DNA from: Plumapathes pennacea
Lineage: Eukaryota; Cnidaria; Anthozoa; Antipatharia; Myriopathidae
NCBI GenBank assembly: GCA_964036295.1
Contig: OZ038462.1
Location: 26,955,259-27,019,258, forward strand
Reading direction: 5' to 3'
DNA: 64,000 bases
Every line of letters begins with the position of its first letter. The stretch's first letter is position 1. Below the pieces are notes generated by a model. The model saw only the letters and a list, made by a program, of their open reading frames with translations, did no database searches and was not told where the DNA came from. Of this stretch, positions 55,701 through 64,000 are shown piece after piece. The position numbers and the translations under genes were made by a program.

Positions 55701-55885
55701 TTAAATTTGTGTCAGGTGTCAGGTGTAAATTCTTCCGACTACAAGAGGAAAAATATGAGTGATATCATAAAGAGACTAAAATACTATAACTTCTCTCAAC
55801 TTCACAACCTACAGGGTTTTCTTTCAACAAGGTATTTTTTTCTCTGATGGACCTAAAACCTTGTAATCTTAGGGGGTGGACCATG
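52735..55885. other. Intergenic region between the two beta-helix genes
   Basis: No coding feature is supported. A long foldback element lies at 54361-54546. The sequence 54550-55500 is AT-rich. Confidence 0.5.
54361..54546. mobile_element. Long foldback element (about 80-bp arms)
   Basis: The left arm runs acacgagtttccatgtct, then atgtactcttatataaacac, then a gggatgttg word; the right arm carries the complements in reverse (gtgtttatataagagtacat, agacatggaaactcgtgt). The centre pairs aaagttcaaaat with attttgaacttt around a ccgaagcgg loop. Few mismatches suggest recent origin. Confidence 0.85.
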
Positions 55886-58800
55886 CTATGTATATGCATT
55901 GTGTGTATCAAGTGGTCGGGACGAAGAGGTCTCCAGATCATCAGCATCATCTGACTTGTTTTCGAGGACATATGCACTTGGATCACTTGGGCAGAAGTAG
56001 TTCCAACCAGAATAGCCAAGCAGAACAACAAAGTACACCAATGGGAGGTAGGCCAATACATTCACAGTTGTTCCAAGACCAGTCAAAACAGCATCTGATG
56101 CTTCACTATTCTTGCCCGAGCTAAAAATGGTGATGCAGCAGATATTGGTCAGGAGTACTGCATCGAGGGTGTTGAGCCAGGCATAGTCCTCATTGTACGG
56201 CTGGATGTAGACACAGATCACCACAATGAGAACACAGGACACCTCAAGGATGGACCATTTCAGAGGACCGATGGGGATCCACAGAGCTACCATAAGGATG
56301 TAGAACCGGCAAATGAAATAGAATGCCGCAAACCAACGGTACTTGACTTTAAAACACTGCTGGAAATTGTCAAAGTACAAGCGGAAATTCTGCAGGAAGG
56401 GAAACTTCCTCAGGAACCAGGGTGTGAAGAGCAACATAAGGGGTATAGGGATGACGAAGAAGACGATCCAAGCAACGGCAAGGATGGTGAAGGGGAGGTG
56501 CTGCCTCCAGTCGTTCCAGTCAATGTTACCATCAGTAAACAGAACCCATTTGCCATTAAGATGAACCCAGTGGATTAATTCAATGGAGATGTTGGTGACA
56601 TTAGTGTAACACAGAACGAGAAGGGTGCAAAACGCCCGGTACACATTCCTGTTGATGTAACAGGATGGCCAACGACGAGCGATCTTGCCAAGGACAATAA
56701 GGAGGAGCAGCACATAGGCAGGCAGGAGATAGTTGATACCATGTTTGTGTACATTGTTCATTCCGGGAAAAAGACAACCACTGACACCAGGAACCCGCCA
56801 ATTTGCAATTCCGATAATAAAGCTGATGAATTTATCCAGCTGTTGGCCTTCATCGAGCAGCACGAGTATGACTTGGTATGAATAGAGCCAAGAATTCAAG
56901 TAGGTTGTGAAAATGTCCATATCAATTCGTAGAATGACCAGAACCATGATCAATATAACCACAGAGTACAACAACAGATACCAAAGATGATCAGAATCAC
57001 ACTTGCTAGAACATCGCTCATCACCAAGATTGACACTAAAACCTTTTTGGCATTCTCCACAAAGAATACTGGTGTTTTTTCGGTTACCACTGCACATGTC
57101 TGTTTTATTGTACACAAATATACTTGCATTTTTTAGTTGCTCCTTGCAGTAATGGGGTGGGCAAGGAAAAACAGTAAAATTGCCATTTACTTTTCCACCC
57201 CAAAAACCTGTTCTTAAATTTACACTCTTTCCATCTTTAGCACATCCTGCTATTCCATCAATTGTTGTTGGCAGACATTCACAACGATTATGAATTTGTT
57301 GAAAGCCAGGGTTGCATTTATTCAAGGACAACTCTTTGATTGATTTGCTGATATCTTGGCTTCCCACAGTCCTCAAACGGACATTGAATGGTTGCTGATC
57401 CTGCCCCTGAAGACTCAGTCCACAAACCTTGCTGTCTTTCTTGATGTCTTGTACCAAAAGCAACTGTGAAGGTGCATCCAAGTGAATACTTGGCCTTGAA
57501 AAATTTAACTTCACTACACCTCGAACGCTACTGTTTTTCTCATCAATCAGCTTGATTGATGCATTGAACACTTCACTTGGGGCAACACTCCACTCATGCT
57601 CTGTCAGGTTTATCATGATCGGGTCTGTAGAAATCTCATCTTGTATGTTGACTTTTGACTTAGTGTTTTTATACTTTATAAAGTCCCATTCAAAGACAGA
57701 ATTATTCATCCTATGCTCACCAGTTTTTCGGCATCCTTGCAGTGTCGCTGCATATATAGAATTCCCTCCTCCACTCGATGCTTCATTGTCTTGGAAAATG
57801 ACATTTGTCTGCCAATGTGACACATTTTTCAAGGAACCACCATTGTTGTACCAAAGGAAGCAACCATGTGTAAGAAGTTCTGTTGTGTCAAATGCCACTA
57901 CAGGAGGGCCAGATCTCTGAACATAGATAGCACCACCCTTTTCGTCAGCAATGTTTCTAATAAAGTGCAACTCTGAATATGGCATCAATATCAACTTTGA
58001 CTGGCCATAAATGGAAAGTGCTCCTCCTTGGAAACCAGTGTTTTTCAGGAAACACACATTGTCATTAATTTGTAACACCGTGTTGTCTAGCACCACTGCA
58101 GTATTGTCATTGGCCTGAAATGTTGTGTTGCCCTTGAATATGACAGGAAGGGCATATGTGTACAGTGCACCCTGCCCAAGAACAATTCCATCCTCAGTCT
58201 CAACGATCCTGTTCTCATGAATCTCACAGTTCAACATGGAAAAGAAGTATGGTATCCTGGAATGATTTTGTTCCAAGCCACTGAAGACTGCACCAGTAGA
58301 AAGCCCTATAGCGGAACCCATAGTAGCTTCATTGTTGGTCCATGTGCATCCCTTGAATTCAACTGTTCTGGTGTCATTCTTGTTTGCCGGCACATAGCGG
58401 GACTGGCAATGTGAAACTCCACCACCCAGAGCTGCACTATTGTTGGTGAAAGTACAATCCTCAAATAGGATCTTGTTTTCCAACAATAATCTATGTTTGT
58501 TATCCATAATGAGACCAGTCCTGGTAGCACCCCCAGCATATTTGGCCCGATTATTAGAGAAGTTACTCCCAATCACAGTCAACATGCTCTTCTGAGTTCG
58601 GTCTTGAAATTCCATGAAGAATCCAGCGCCCCATAATGCACTGTTGTTGACGAAGGAGCAATTATCCACTTGATACGAGTTATTTTCGGCAAAAGCCTTG
58701 ACAAAAATTGATAAACCTCCACCACGGCCAAATGGAAAATGATCCTCTCCACCAGGTATTTCAATGTCACTTGAAAAGCATGACTCTGGTGCAGAGTTTT

Positions 58801-59533
58801 TCTCAAATGTGCAATCCGAAAACCGATATAAACTGTTACTGTCATAACTTGCTTTTCCAGACCATGGTGTGAATGGGGGCAGACCACCAGATGATGTCAA
58901 CTCCAAATATATACCACCTCCTGCCATGGCAATTCCATCCAGTTCTGAACAGTTAGAATCCGGTCCATTCTCCTCAAACCTCGACTGCTCGACAGTTACT
59001 ACACCGCCTACGTCATACATGTTTAAACCGATTCCTCGACTTTGGACAATATGGGAATCATTCATCGAGAAATTCTTGGTGTAAACAACAAATATTGCCG
59101 AGTAAAATTGGATGTGAGCGCGCCATCCAAAGGCTGATCCTGTCGAGCTGTTGTGCAAGCTCCCGCATTTATGAAGTGTAATGCCTTGGAGGAGGATATT
59201 TTCGCAGAATTCAAATGCCAATCCGGCGCCCTTCTCACAGCTTATATTCACCACACCACGTCCAAACCGAACGAGAGCCAAATCTGTGAGATTCGCAAAA
59301 GTGGTGGCGTTTTCCAGGTGATAATTTCCTGGTACGATAAGGATCTCTGTGGAATTATCTGCTTCGTAATTAAGAGCGTAGTGAAGACTGCAAGTGGAGT
59401 TTTTCCTCACGCACGTTGCGTTGTCTGAACCGTTCGGTGAAACGCGAATAGATCGATTCCATGTGCCCTCTGACCACCGAAACAGTAAAATCACTAGGAA
59501 ATTAAAAGAAAATATTCTCACCCACCTCATCAT
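55886..59533 (-). CDS. Pmp-like beta-helix ectodomain with multi-span membrane region, copy 2
   Basis: A paralogue of the 49003-52734 gene with the same plan in about 1215 residues and no introns. The start MMRWVRIF at 59533 is preferred over an upstream in-frame Met because it gives a clean signal peptide (FSFNFLVILLFRWSEG). The ectodomain repeats include GGGIYLEL, GGGLSIFV, LGGGVSHCQ, FQGGALSIYG and KGGAIYVQR. The Cys-rich linker has CNPGFQQIHNRCECLP, CAKDGKSVNLRTGFWGGKV and CGECQKGFSVNLGDERC. The membrane region has YLLLYSVVILIMVLVIL, VYRAFCTLLVLCYTNVTN, YRWFAAFYFICRFYILMV and LDAVLLTNICCITIF. Head-to-tail orientation with copy 1 and conservation of the linker and spans point to local duplication, while the ectodomains have diverged more. 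The C-terminal tail is acidic (ENKSDDADDLETSSS). Confidence 0.8.
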   Translation of the reverse strand: MMRWVRIFSFNFLVILLFRWSEGTWNRSIRVSPNGSDNATCVRKNSTCSLHYALNYEADNSTEILIVPGNYHLENATTFANLTDLALVRFGRGVVNISCEKGAGLAFEFCENILLQGITLHKCGSLHNSSTGSAFGWRAHIQFYSAIFVVYTKNFSMNDSHIVQSRGIGLNMYDVGGVVTVEQSRFEENGPDSNCSELDGIAMAGGGIYLELTSSGGLPPFTPWSGKASYDSNSLYRFSDCTFEKNSAPESCFSSDIEIPGGEDHFPFGRGGGLSIFVKAFAENNSYQVDNCSFVNNSALWGAGFFMEFQDRTQKSMLTVIGSNFSNNRAKYAGGATRTGLIMDNKHRLLLENKILFEDCTFTNNSAALGGGVSHCQSRYVPANKNDTRTVEFKGCTWTNNEATMGSAIGLSTGAVFSGLEQNHSRIPYFFSMLNCEIHENRIVETEDGIVLGQGALYTYALPVIFKGNTTFQANDNTAVVLDNTVLQINDNVCFLKNTGFQGGALSIYGQSKLILMPYSELHFIRNIADEKGGAIYVQRSGPPVVAFDTTELLTHGCFLWYNNGGSLKNVSHWQTNVIFQDNEASSGGGNSIYAATLQGCRKTGEHRMNNSVFEWDFIKYKNTKSKVNIQDEISTDPIMINLTEHEWSVAPSEVFNASIKLIDEKNSSVRGVVKLNFSRPSIHLDAPSQLLLVQDIKKDSKVCGLSLQGQDQQPFNVRLRTVGSQDISKSIKELSLNKCNPGFQQIHNRCECLPTTIDGIAGCAKDGKSVNLRTGFWGGKVNGNFTVFPCPPHYCKEQLKNASIFVYNKTDMCSGNRKNTSILCGECQKGFSVNLGDERCSSKCDSDHLWYLLLYSVVILIMVLVILRIDMDIFTTYLNSWLYSYQVILVLLDEGQQLDKFISFIIGIANWRVPGVSGCLFPGMNNVHKHGINYLLPAYVLLLLIVLGKIARRWPSCYINRNVYRAFCTLLVLCYTNVTNISIELIHWVHLNGKWVLFTDGNIDWNDWRQHLPFTILAVAWIVFFVIPIPLMLLFTPWFLRKFPFLQNFRLYFDNFQQCFKVKYRWFAAFYFICRFYILMVALWIPIGPLKWSILEVSCVLIVVICVYIQPYNEDYAWLNTLDAVLLTNICCITIFSSGKNSEASDAVLTGLGTTVNVLAYLPLVYFVVLLGYSGWNYFCPSDPSAYVLENKSDDADDLETSSSRPLDTHNAYT

Positions 59534-59848
59534 GTTGACTGGTGCGCTGAAAATGATCTCGTGCGTGTCTTGCGCCTGCGGACCATAACGGTCAGCAACT
59601 TTTTGAGTGCAGACCACTTCCGAACCAAAGAACAAATGTTTTCATTTTCATCAGCTCTTTACCTTTCGTAACTGTTTTCACAGCGATGGGAGTATCTATA
59701 TTTAGCTCAAAACTTTACCTTTGTCAGTTGGCCAACTGTTGACGTTGGCTACTCTATTCCCTTGTGATTTGCGTTTGAGCAAAAAGACAGTTTCATTTTC
59801 GAAGAATTCCTGCGTGCATTTTAATCAGATTCCAAAAATAAATACGCT

Positions 59849-60061
59849 TAAGCCTGGTCCTCACTAGCGCATAAGCATAAACATAAGCATAAGCATAAAC
59901 ATAAGAATAAGAGAGCGACAGTGGCGACATAAGCATAAGCATAAGGAACGAACGTGTTTGATCCTTATGCTTATGCTTATGTCGCCACTGTCGCTCTCTT
60001 ATTCTTATGCTTATGCTTGTGCTTATGCTTATGCTTATGCGCTAGTGAGGACCAGGCTTTA
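59849..60061. mobile_element. Foldback element with internal ataagc hexamer array
   Basis: The outer ends taagcctggtcctcactagc and gctagtgaggaccaggctt are inverted. Each arm then runs through several ataagc/ataaac hexamers and a gagagcgacagtggcgac word, complemented in the other arm. The total is about 213 bp, with a short unpaired centre near 59955. Confidence 0.85.
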
Positions 60062-60567
60062 CCAGTCGACTGTATATTTGATCTGTTTGGGCCGAACTTT
60101 TTTTCTGATTCTAACTCGTGTAAGTGAGCAAAGCTTATTGTTTTGAGCTATTAATTTGCAGTGGGCCCAACTGATAAAAGGTTCAGCGTTTGAAACGGGC
60201 CTCAGAGTCTTTGTACAAAACAGTACTCTCAATACAAATCAGATAATGTTGTGACGGGGAAATCAACTTTTGGCCGCATTTGGATGACCTTTCATGAGTT
60301 CGATGATAAGAATAAATCTAATTTTCTATTAGACTCTTTGGCCGTTCTCAACCTTTATTATCTTTATTTACAAATGCACGGGACATTTTGAGAAAATAAG
60401 TACTTCTGGCTCTGGACTTTATATTAATTGATCTCTTAATTGAATCTCTTCAGCTGTAGACTAAATAGCAACGGTCTGTAGGCTCTTTGCGCTGGAGCCA
60501 CTTGAACAGCAGTTTCCAAGCGGGGTTGAGTGAAAAATAAACATGGCAGAGTGCAGAAATTTCACCG

Positions 60568-60745
60568 CTCCCTACAGTGATCAACTTCCATTTTCTCTTT
60601 TCATTTCTCATCAGAAAATAAGCACGCGGTAAGGAGAACTTGGCAGTTGATAGCTTACTAGGACGAAAGCTGATTAAACCATTGATTCTTACAACGGCAT
60701 TCATATATTTTCTTGGCTTGAGTGGTTGGGAGAATTTTTATCCTA
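60568..60745. mobile_element. Family B MITE copy
   Basis: Carries gtgatcaacttcca, ctcatcagaaaataa, ggagaacttggcagttgata and gtggttgggagaatt, matching the ALKBH8 intron copies. A further short fragment (gaaggagaaaattgaagttgatcac) is at 61541-61565, in the GPR157-like gene. Confidence 0.65.
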
Positions 60746-60758
60746 AGTTTGGCTATAG

Positions 60759-63708
60759 TCAGACGGTATTCACGTAGTAAGCAACGCTTCCCTCGGACAC
60801 GAGGCGCTGTCTCTCTTCTTCTGCTGCACTGCTGTCCTGCCCGCAGCGTCCCCGTGAAACATGTCGAACACATTGACAGATCTCTTTCACGGCCATTTTC
60901 CGCGTCTTGTTCGAGCAGAGAAAGAAGAGGACAAAGTTGACTGTTCCGTGTGATGAATTTCCGATTCCCTACGAAGTTCAAGAGAGAGAGAAAAAGAGAT
61001 TCATACATGTAAGCGCAACACATGTTCTACACAGGGCAAGAGATATCGCTCTACACACATGTAGCTTCCGTGCAGTCATGTTTCGCTTTCCTAATTACAA
61101 CTTGAAGACACAAAGGAATGTTCAATTGTTTTGTGTTAGCCGGTGCACCAATCCAAAATGTTTATTTTTTTTTTTTTATTTTTTGTCCGGCCGGGCATTT
61201 TGGCCCGGGCCAAATTGTCCCCCGGGCACTTCAGCCCAGACCACCGGGGGGACATTCTGGCCAGGGGGACAAAACAGTCTGTTACACCGGATTATTTTCT
61301 CGCAATTTTTTCTTGGGTTAGTATTTAAATATTTGTATGTAGCATTCTCAGTATTAGATCTGATTACAGTTTAAATCTTCTTAGGTTAGGATTTTTAATA
61401 TTAGATTTTAGATTTTATTTTCTCAGCACATTATCAATCTGGATGCTAGACATACTAGAGGCCTAATCAGCCTCACCGACCCAAGGTGAAATAAATTTAT
61501 CTACATAGACTCTGGGCTATAGAAATATACTGGTGAAATATTGAAGGAGAAAATTGAAGTTGATCACTACACACCTGTAACGCCATTAAGAAGGGGTTCC
61601 AGACGTGACGAGACTTTGTAGCAGCGAGGCAGAAACGCATAATGTCCCAAACTCTCAGCATTATGAAAAGAAACGGTAAAAACCGCATCTTCTTTTCGAT
61701 TTTCTTCATAGATTTTAACGTACCACTGAACTTGATGATAGATGGCCCTCTAAACTAAAGAAACAAACAAAAAGTAAAAAAATAAGGTTAACCTTCGGAG
61801 CACCACACGGAAGTCAATTTTAAAATTAAAAACCTGCAAAATCGTTGCATGCACGAAGTGTAAGTCAGTTCGAAACATATCGAGGAAGTGGTAGCGCAAG
61901 CAAAACGCAACAATCGCATTTTCAGGCCTTACAATGACACAAAAGTTTGGACCTAATCCAGGATTTGCCTGGTCGTGCTTCGAACCCTCCGGACACAGGT
62001 ATCACGAGATCTCCTGTAACATCTCACTTGGTCAACTGCAACAATATATTCAGCAACCATTGCGAGACAAAAGTGGGCAAAAATCGCCCAGCTTTGTTAG
62101 TGTATTTCTGCTGGTCTCTTGGTCTGTAGCCAAAACAGCATTCACGGAGAGCAGTTTTCGGATTTCAGTTTTGCGTGTTTTATAGGGATGAACACGTAAC
62201 AACTGCTTTCTGAACCCATATTGGCCAGTTTCTCAGCGCAACTTATAATAATACACGTATGTACATCGTTAAAAATCTGTGCTTTACCTTCTTCTTGATT
62301 TCCCATTTAATTGAGATGCCGAGGATCGCCAGGCACAAACACGTCATCAACTCCCAGCTGATTCCTGTTGTTAACATCCATTTGACCGCGTCGTGTCGGT
62401 CAGTGTTCACCCAACACCACCCCACTGTGGTCAGAGAATGCGTGTACCCAAGGCTATTGTAAGCAAGTGCTGCAAGAGACAGACAGAAAAATAAAAATAC
62501 GTCATATGCAGAAGCAGAGATGAACGAAAAGAGAAGAAGCAAAGGAAGTTAAACGAAGTCAGCTTTCACTGTTGAAACACTGCTGCTGGTTTAATAATAG
62601 TTCACTCAAAAAACATCTGAATTGCTCTTTCCTTTATTGAAGTTTGTTGCGAAAGCACAGTTCCGGTCGCGAGTCTGTCGGGAGTCTGTGCTCTTCCTGG
62701 TCCCGCCTTCTCTCTTCTCGGTAGAATATTCACAAACTCATCATTTGATTTTGGATACCTGTTGCGGTTACTTGTTTTCATAAAACCGCCAGATTGCGCC
62801 GGAGTGCGATTGTAAACTGTCATACATTGGTCACGAACAAAACCATGGTTGCCTGATTTCACTTACGCTTTCTTGCGCCTTTCTTCACGAGTCTTTTCGT
62901 GCAGATACAGTCAAACGTATATTAAGCGGACACCTTTGGGGTTTGATTGCATTACCTTTAGTACGACTGCAGAGTCGAATGTGTGGTGCAATATAATTCT
63001 CAGCTATGCCAATTTTCTTTTCGTGTACATTAACTGAAGCGTTTATAATCGCTTCAGTTGTCACGGTATCGACTTATACACGAACTTCCAAACAGCGCGC
63101 AGTTGCTCACACACAAAGTCAAGAAAGAAAACCAAACATCATTTTCAAACATTTCTAAATAACAGATGATGCATGTACAGTTAGCCAAAGATCGGCCGAA
63201 ATTTGCGTGCATGCATTAATATAATGTTTTCAATCAAAAATCGAACATGTAAATTTTACTTACCTAGTATCACGACTCCAAGCGGAAAACCCCAGCATAC
63301 GACATGAAAATATTTGGTCAATTTTTCCGCAAACAGAGGGTCGACTGTAAATATCGTCACCAACAAAAACACGCCCAGTGAGACCGTCCACAGAAACGAA
63401 CACACAGAAGAATAAGTGGAAACGATACTTTGGGCAACACACTCCGTCGTCGCATTATAATATGGGCTGGCCGTCCCCGAGTTTCTAATCGCTCCAAAAG
63501 CATAACTTAGAGCGGATGCTAAATCAGTCAGCGAGATGTAGAATAGAAGATTCCTCGGCGAAGATCTCATGCTGCCGAAGGCAAGGTAACTCATCAGGAA
63601 AACCCCGCAACAACACACAGAGATGCTACAGCTTGTTATCGTTGCGATTAAAACTGACTCTGGTACTTGATTGCTGTGGTTTGAAAATAGACTCGTTCCG
63701 TCCGCCAT
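60759..63708 (-). CDS. GPR157: GPR157-like seven-span receptor (4 exons)
   Basis: GPR157 is an orphan receptor reported at primary cilia. Exons on the minus strand are 63264-63708, 62288-62469, 61575-61754 and 60759-60968, closing in frame to 338 residues (human 335). Colinear landmarks are SSPRNLLFYISLTDLASALSY in span 2, SSVCSFLWTVSLGVFL in span 3, FHVVCWGFPLGVVIL in span 4, VGWCWVN in extracellular loop 2, VKWMLTTGISWELM in span 5, MRFLPFLFIMLRVWDIMRF in span 6 and LQGIGNSSHGTVNFVLFFLCS in span 7. The last exon lies in a frame shadowed by a longer irrelevant open frame, and its acceptor (cttcgtag) is weakly pyrimidine-rich, yet the span 7 match makes it convincing. The tail is short, with AEEERQRLV. 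The start MADGTSLF has a ccgtccgcc-ATG context on its own strand. Confidence 0.9.
61160..61285 (+). repeat. GC-rich repeat fragment with T-run
   Basis: A T-run followed by cccgggc and gggggac words that pair with each other. It stands out from the AT-rich surroundings and lies in the last intron of the GPR157-like gene. Confidence 0.4.
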
Positions 63709-64000
63709 TATTTCAGTTTACTTTAGCTACTGTCGCGTACGTGCAGCAAACGTTGACCAAATGCCAAGTACTATTCAGTGTTTCCGGCAATGTTATATCT
63801 GTCGCGTGACACATCGGCTATGTTGAGTAGCAGCTGTCCGTCATGCAGTTTGGCGAAGCCGACACGCAAACCAATTTCCTCAAACAGCCGTTGCCGGCCA
63901 TAGTTTCAAAACTTGTAAATGCAAATATATGGTTATGTGACAGTCAAACCACCAACATCGGTCCAATGAGAGTCGCGTTGATTCAATATTCCAGGAGTAA
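63709..64000. other. Upstream flank of the GPR157-like gene
   Basis: About 290 bases to the window edge. It should contain the GPR157-like promoter. I see no coding feature. Confidence 0.4.

Larger units (their letters stand above)
59534..60758. other. Intergenic region with a giant hexamer palindrome and a family B repeat
   Basis: The stretch 59849-60061 is a foldback filled with ataagc/gcttat hexamers. A family B element occupies about 60568-60745, ending within 20 bases of the GPR157-like stop codon. No gene is seen. Confidence 0.6.

Noticed and set aside
49003..59533. Bacterial (chlamydial) origin of the Pmp-like receptors by recent transfer
   Set aside because: The GGG/FxxN similarity is confined to a common beta-helix repeat; the hinge and membrane region are not those of bacterial autotransporters, and base composition resembles the neighbours.
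60658..61023. 121-codon minus-strand frame
   Set aside because: It overlaps the last GPR157-like exon in another frame; the span 7 sequence in the chosen frame explains the DNA.

Overview
This is a eukaryotic nuclear window. It is AT-rich, has spliced genes with GT-AG introns, and is dense in short palindromic (MITE-like) repeats. Gene content and repeats fit a cnidarian, most likely an anthozoan such as a stony coral. The clues are a cGAS-like enzyme, a crypton-derived (KIAA1958-like) recombinase domain, a functional-looking 5-hydroxyisourate hydrolase, two beta-helix/multi-membrane-span proteins, and short dispersed foldback repeats. The species call is inference. I built the exon chains by hand from splice sites and reading phase. 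Every multi-exon model below closes in frame.

Layout. 1-1600: diverged tandem repeat and repeat debris. 1609-8313 (-): two tandem nucleoside diphosphate kinase genes, one cytosolic-type and one with an N-terminal targeting/anchor extension. 9191-13431 (+): SLC25A33/36-type mitochondrial pyrimidine nucleotide carrier. 15986-19627 (-): a gene model joining a crypton-derived DUF3504 domain in frame to a complete 5-hydroxyisourate hydrolase. 22835-27205 (+): ALKBH8 tRNA wobble-uridine modification enzyme. 28835-32371 (+): cGAS-like nucleotidyltransferase. 33210-36146 (-): VAMP7. 37271-39403 (+): POLR1D/RPAC2. 39750-41078 (-): TEDC1. 41275-42213 (+): small EXPERA/EBP-like membrane protein. 43741-46560 (-): TEX26-like axonemal protein. 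49003-52734 and 55886-59533 (-): two long intronless paralogues with a signal peptide, a Pmp-like right-handed beta-helix ectodomain, a Cys-rich linker and about nine membrane spans. 60759-63708 (-): GPR157-like receptor.

Most genes are unrelated housekeeping genes and do not form an operon-like unit. Functional themes are nucleotide metabolism (two NDPKs and a pyrimidine nucleotide carrier next to each other), innate sensing (cGAS-like, perhaps the beta-helix receptors) and cilia (TEDC1, TEX26-like and GPR157-like, a family reported at primary cilia).

The most interesting items are the recombinase-hydrolase chimera, the cGAS-like protein with a rearranged Cys/His cluster in its thumb region, the tandem beta-helix receptor pair, and a rich set of foldback elements including a perfect 26-bp hairpin and a hexamer-filled giant palindrome.
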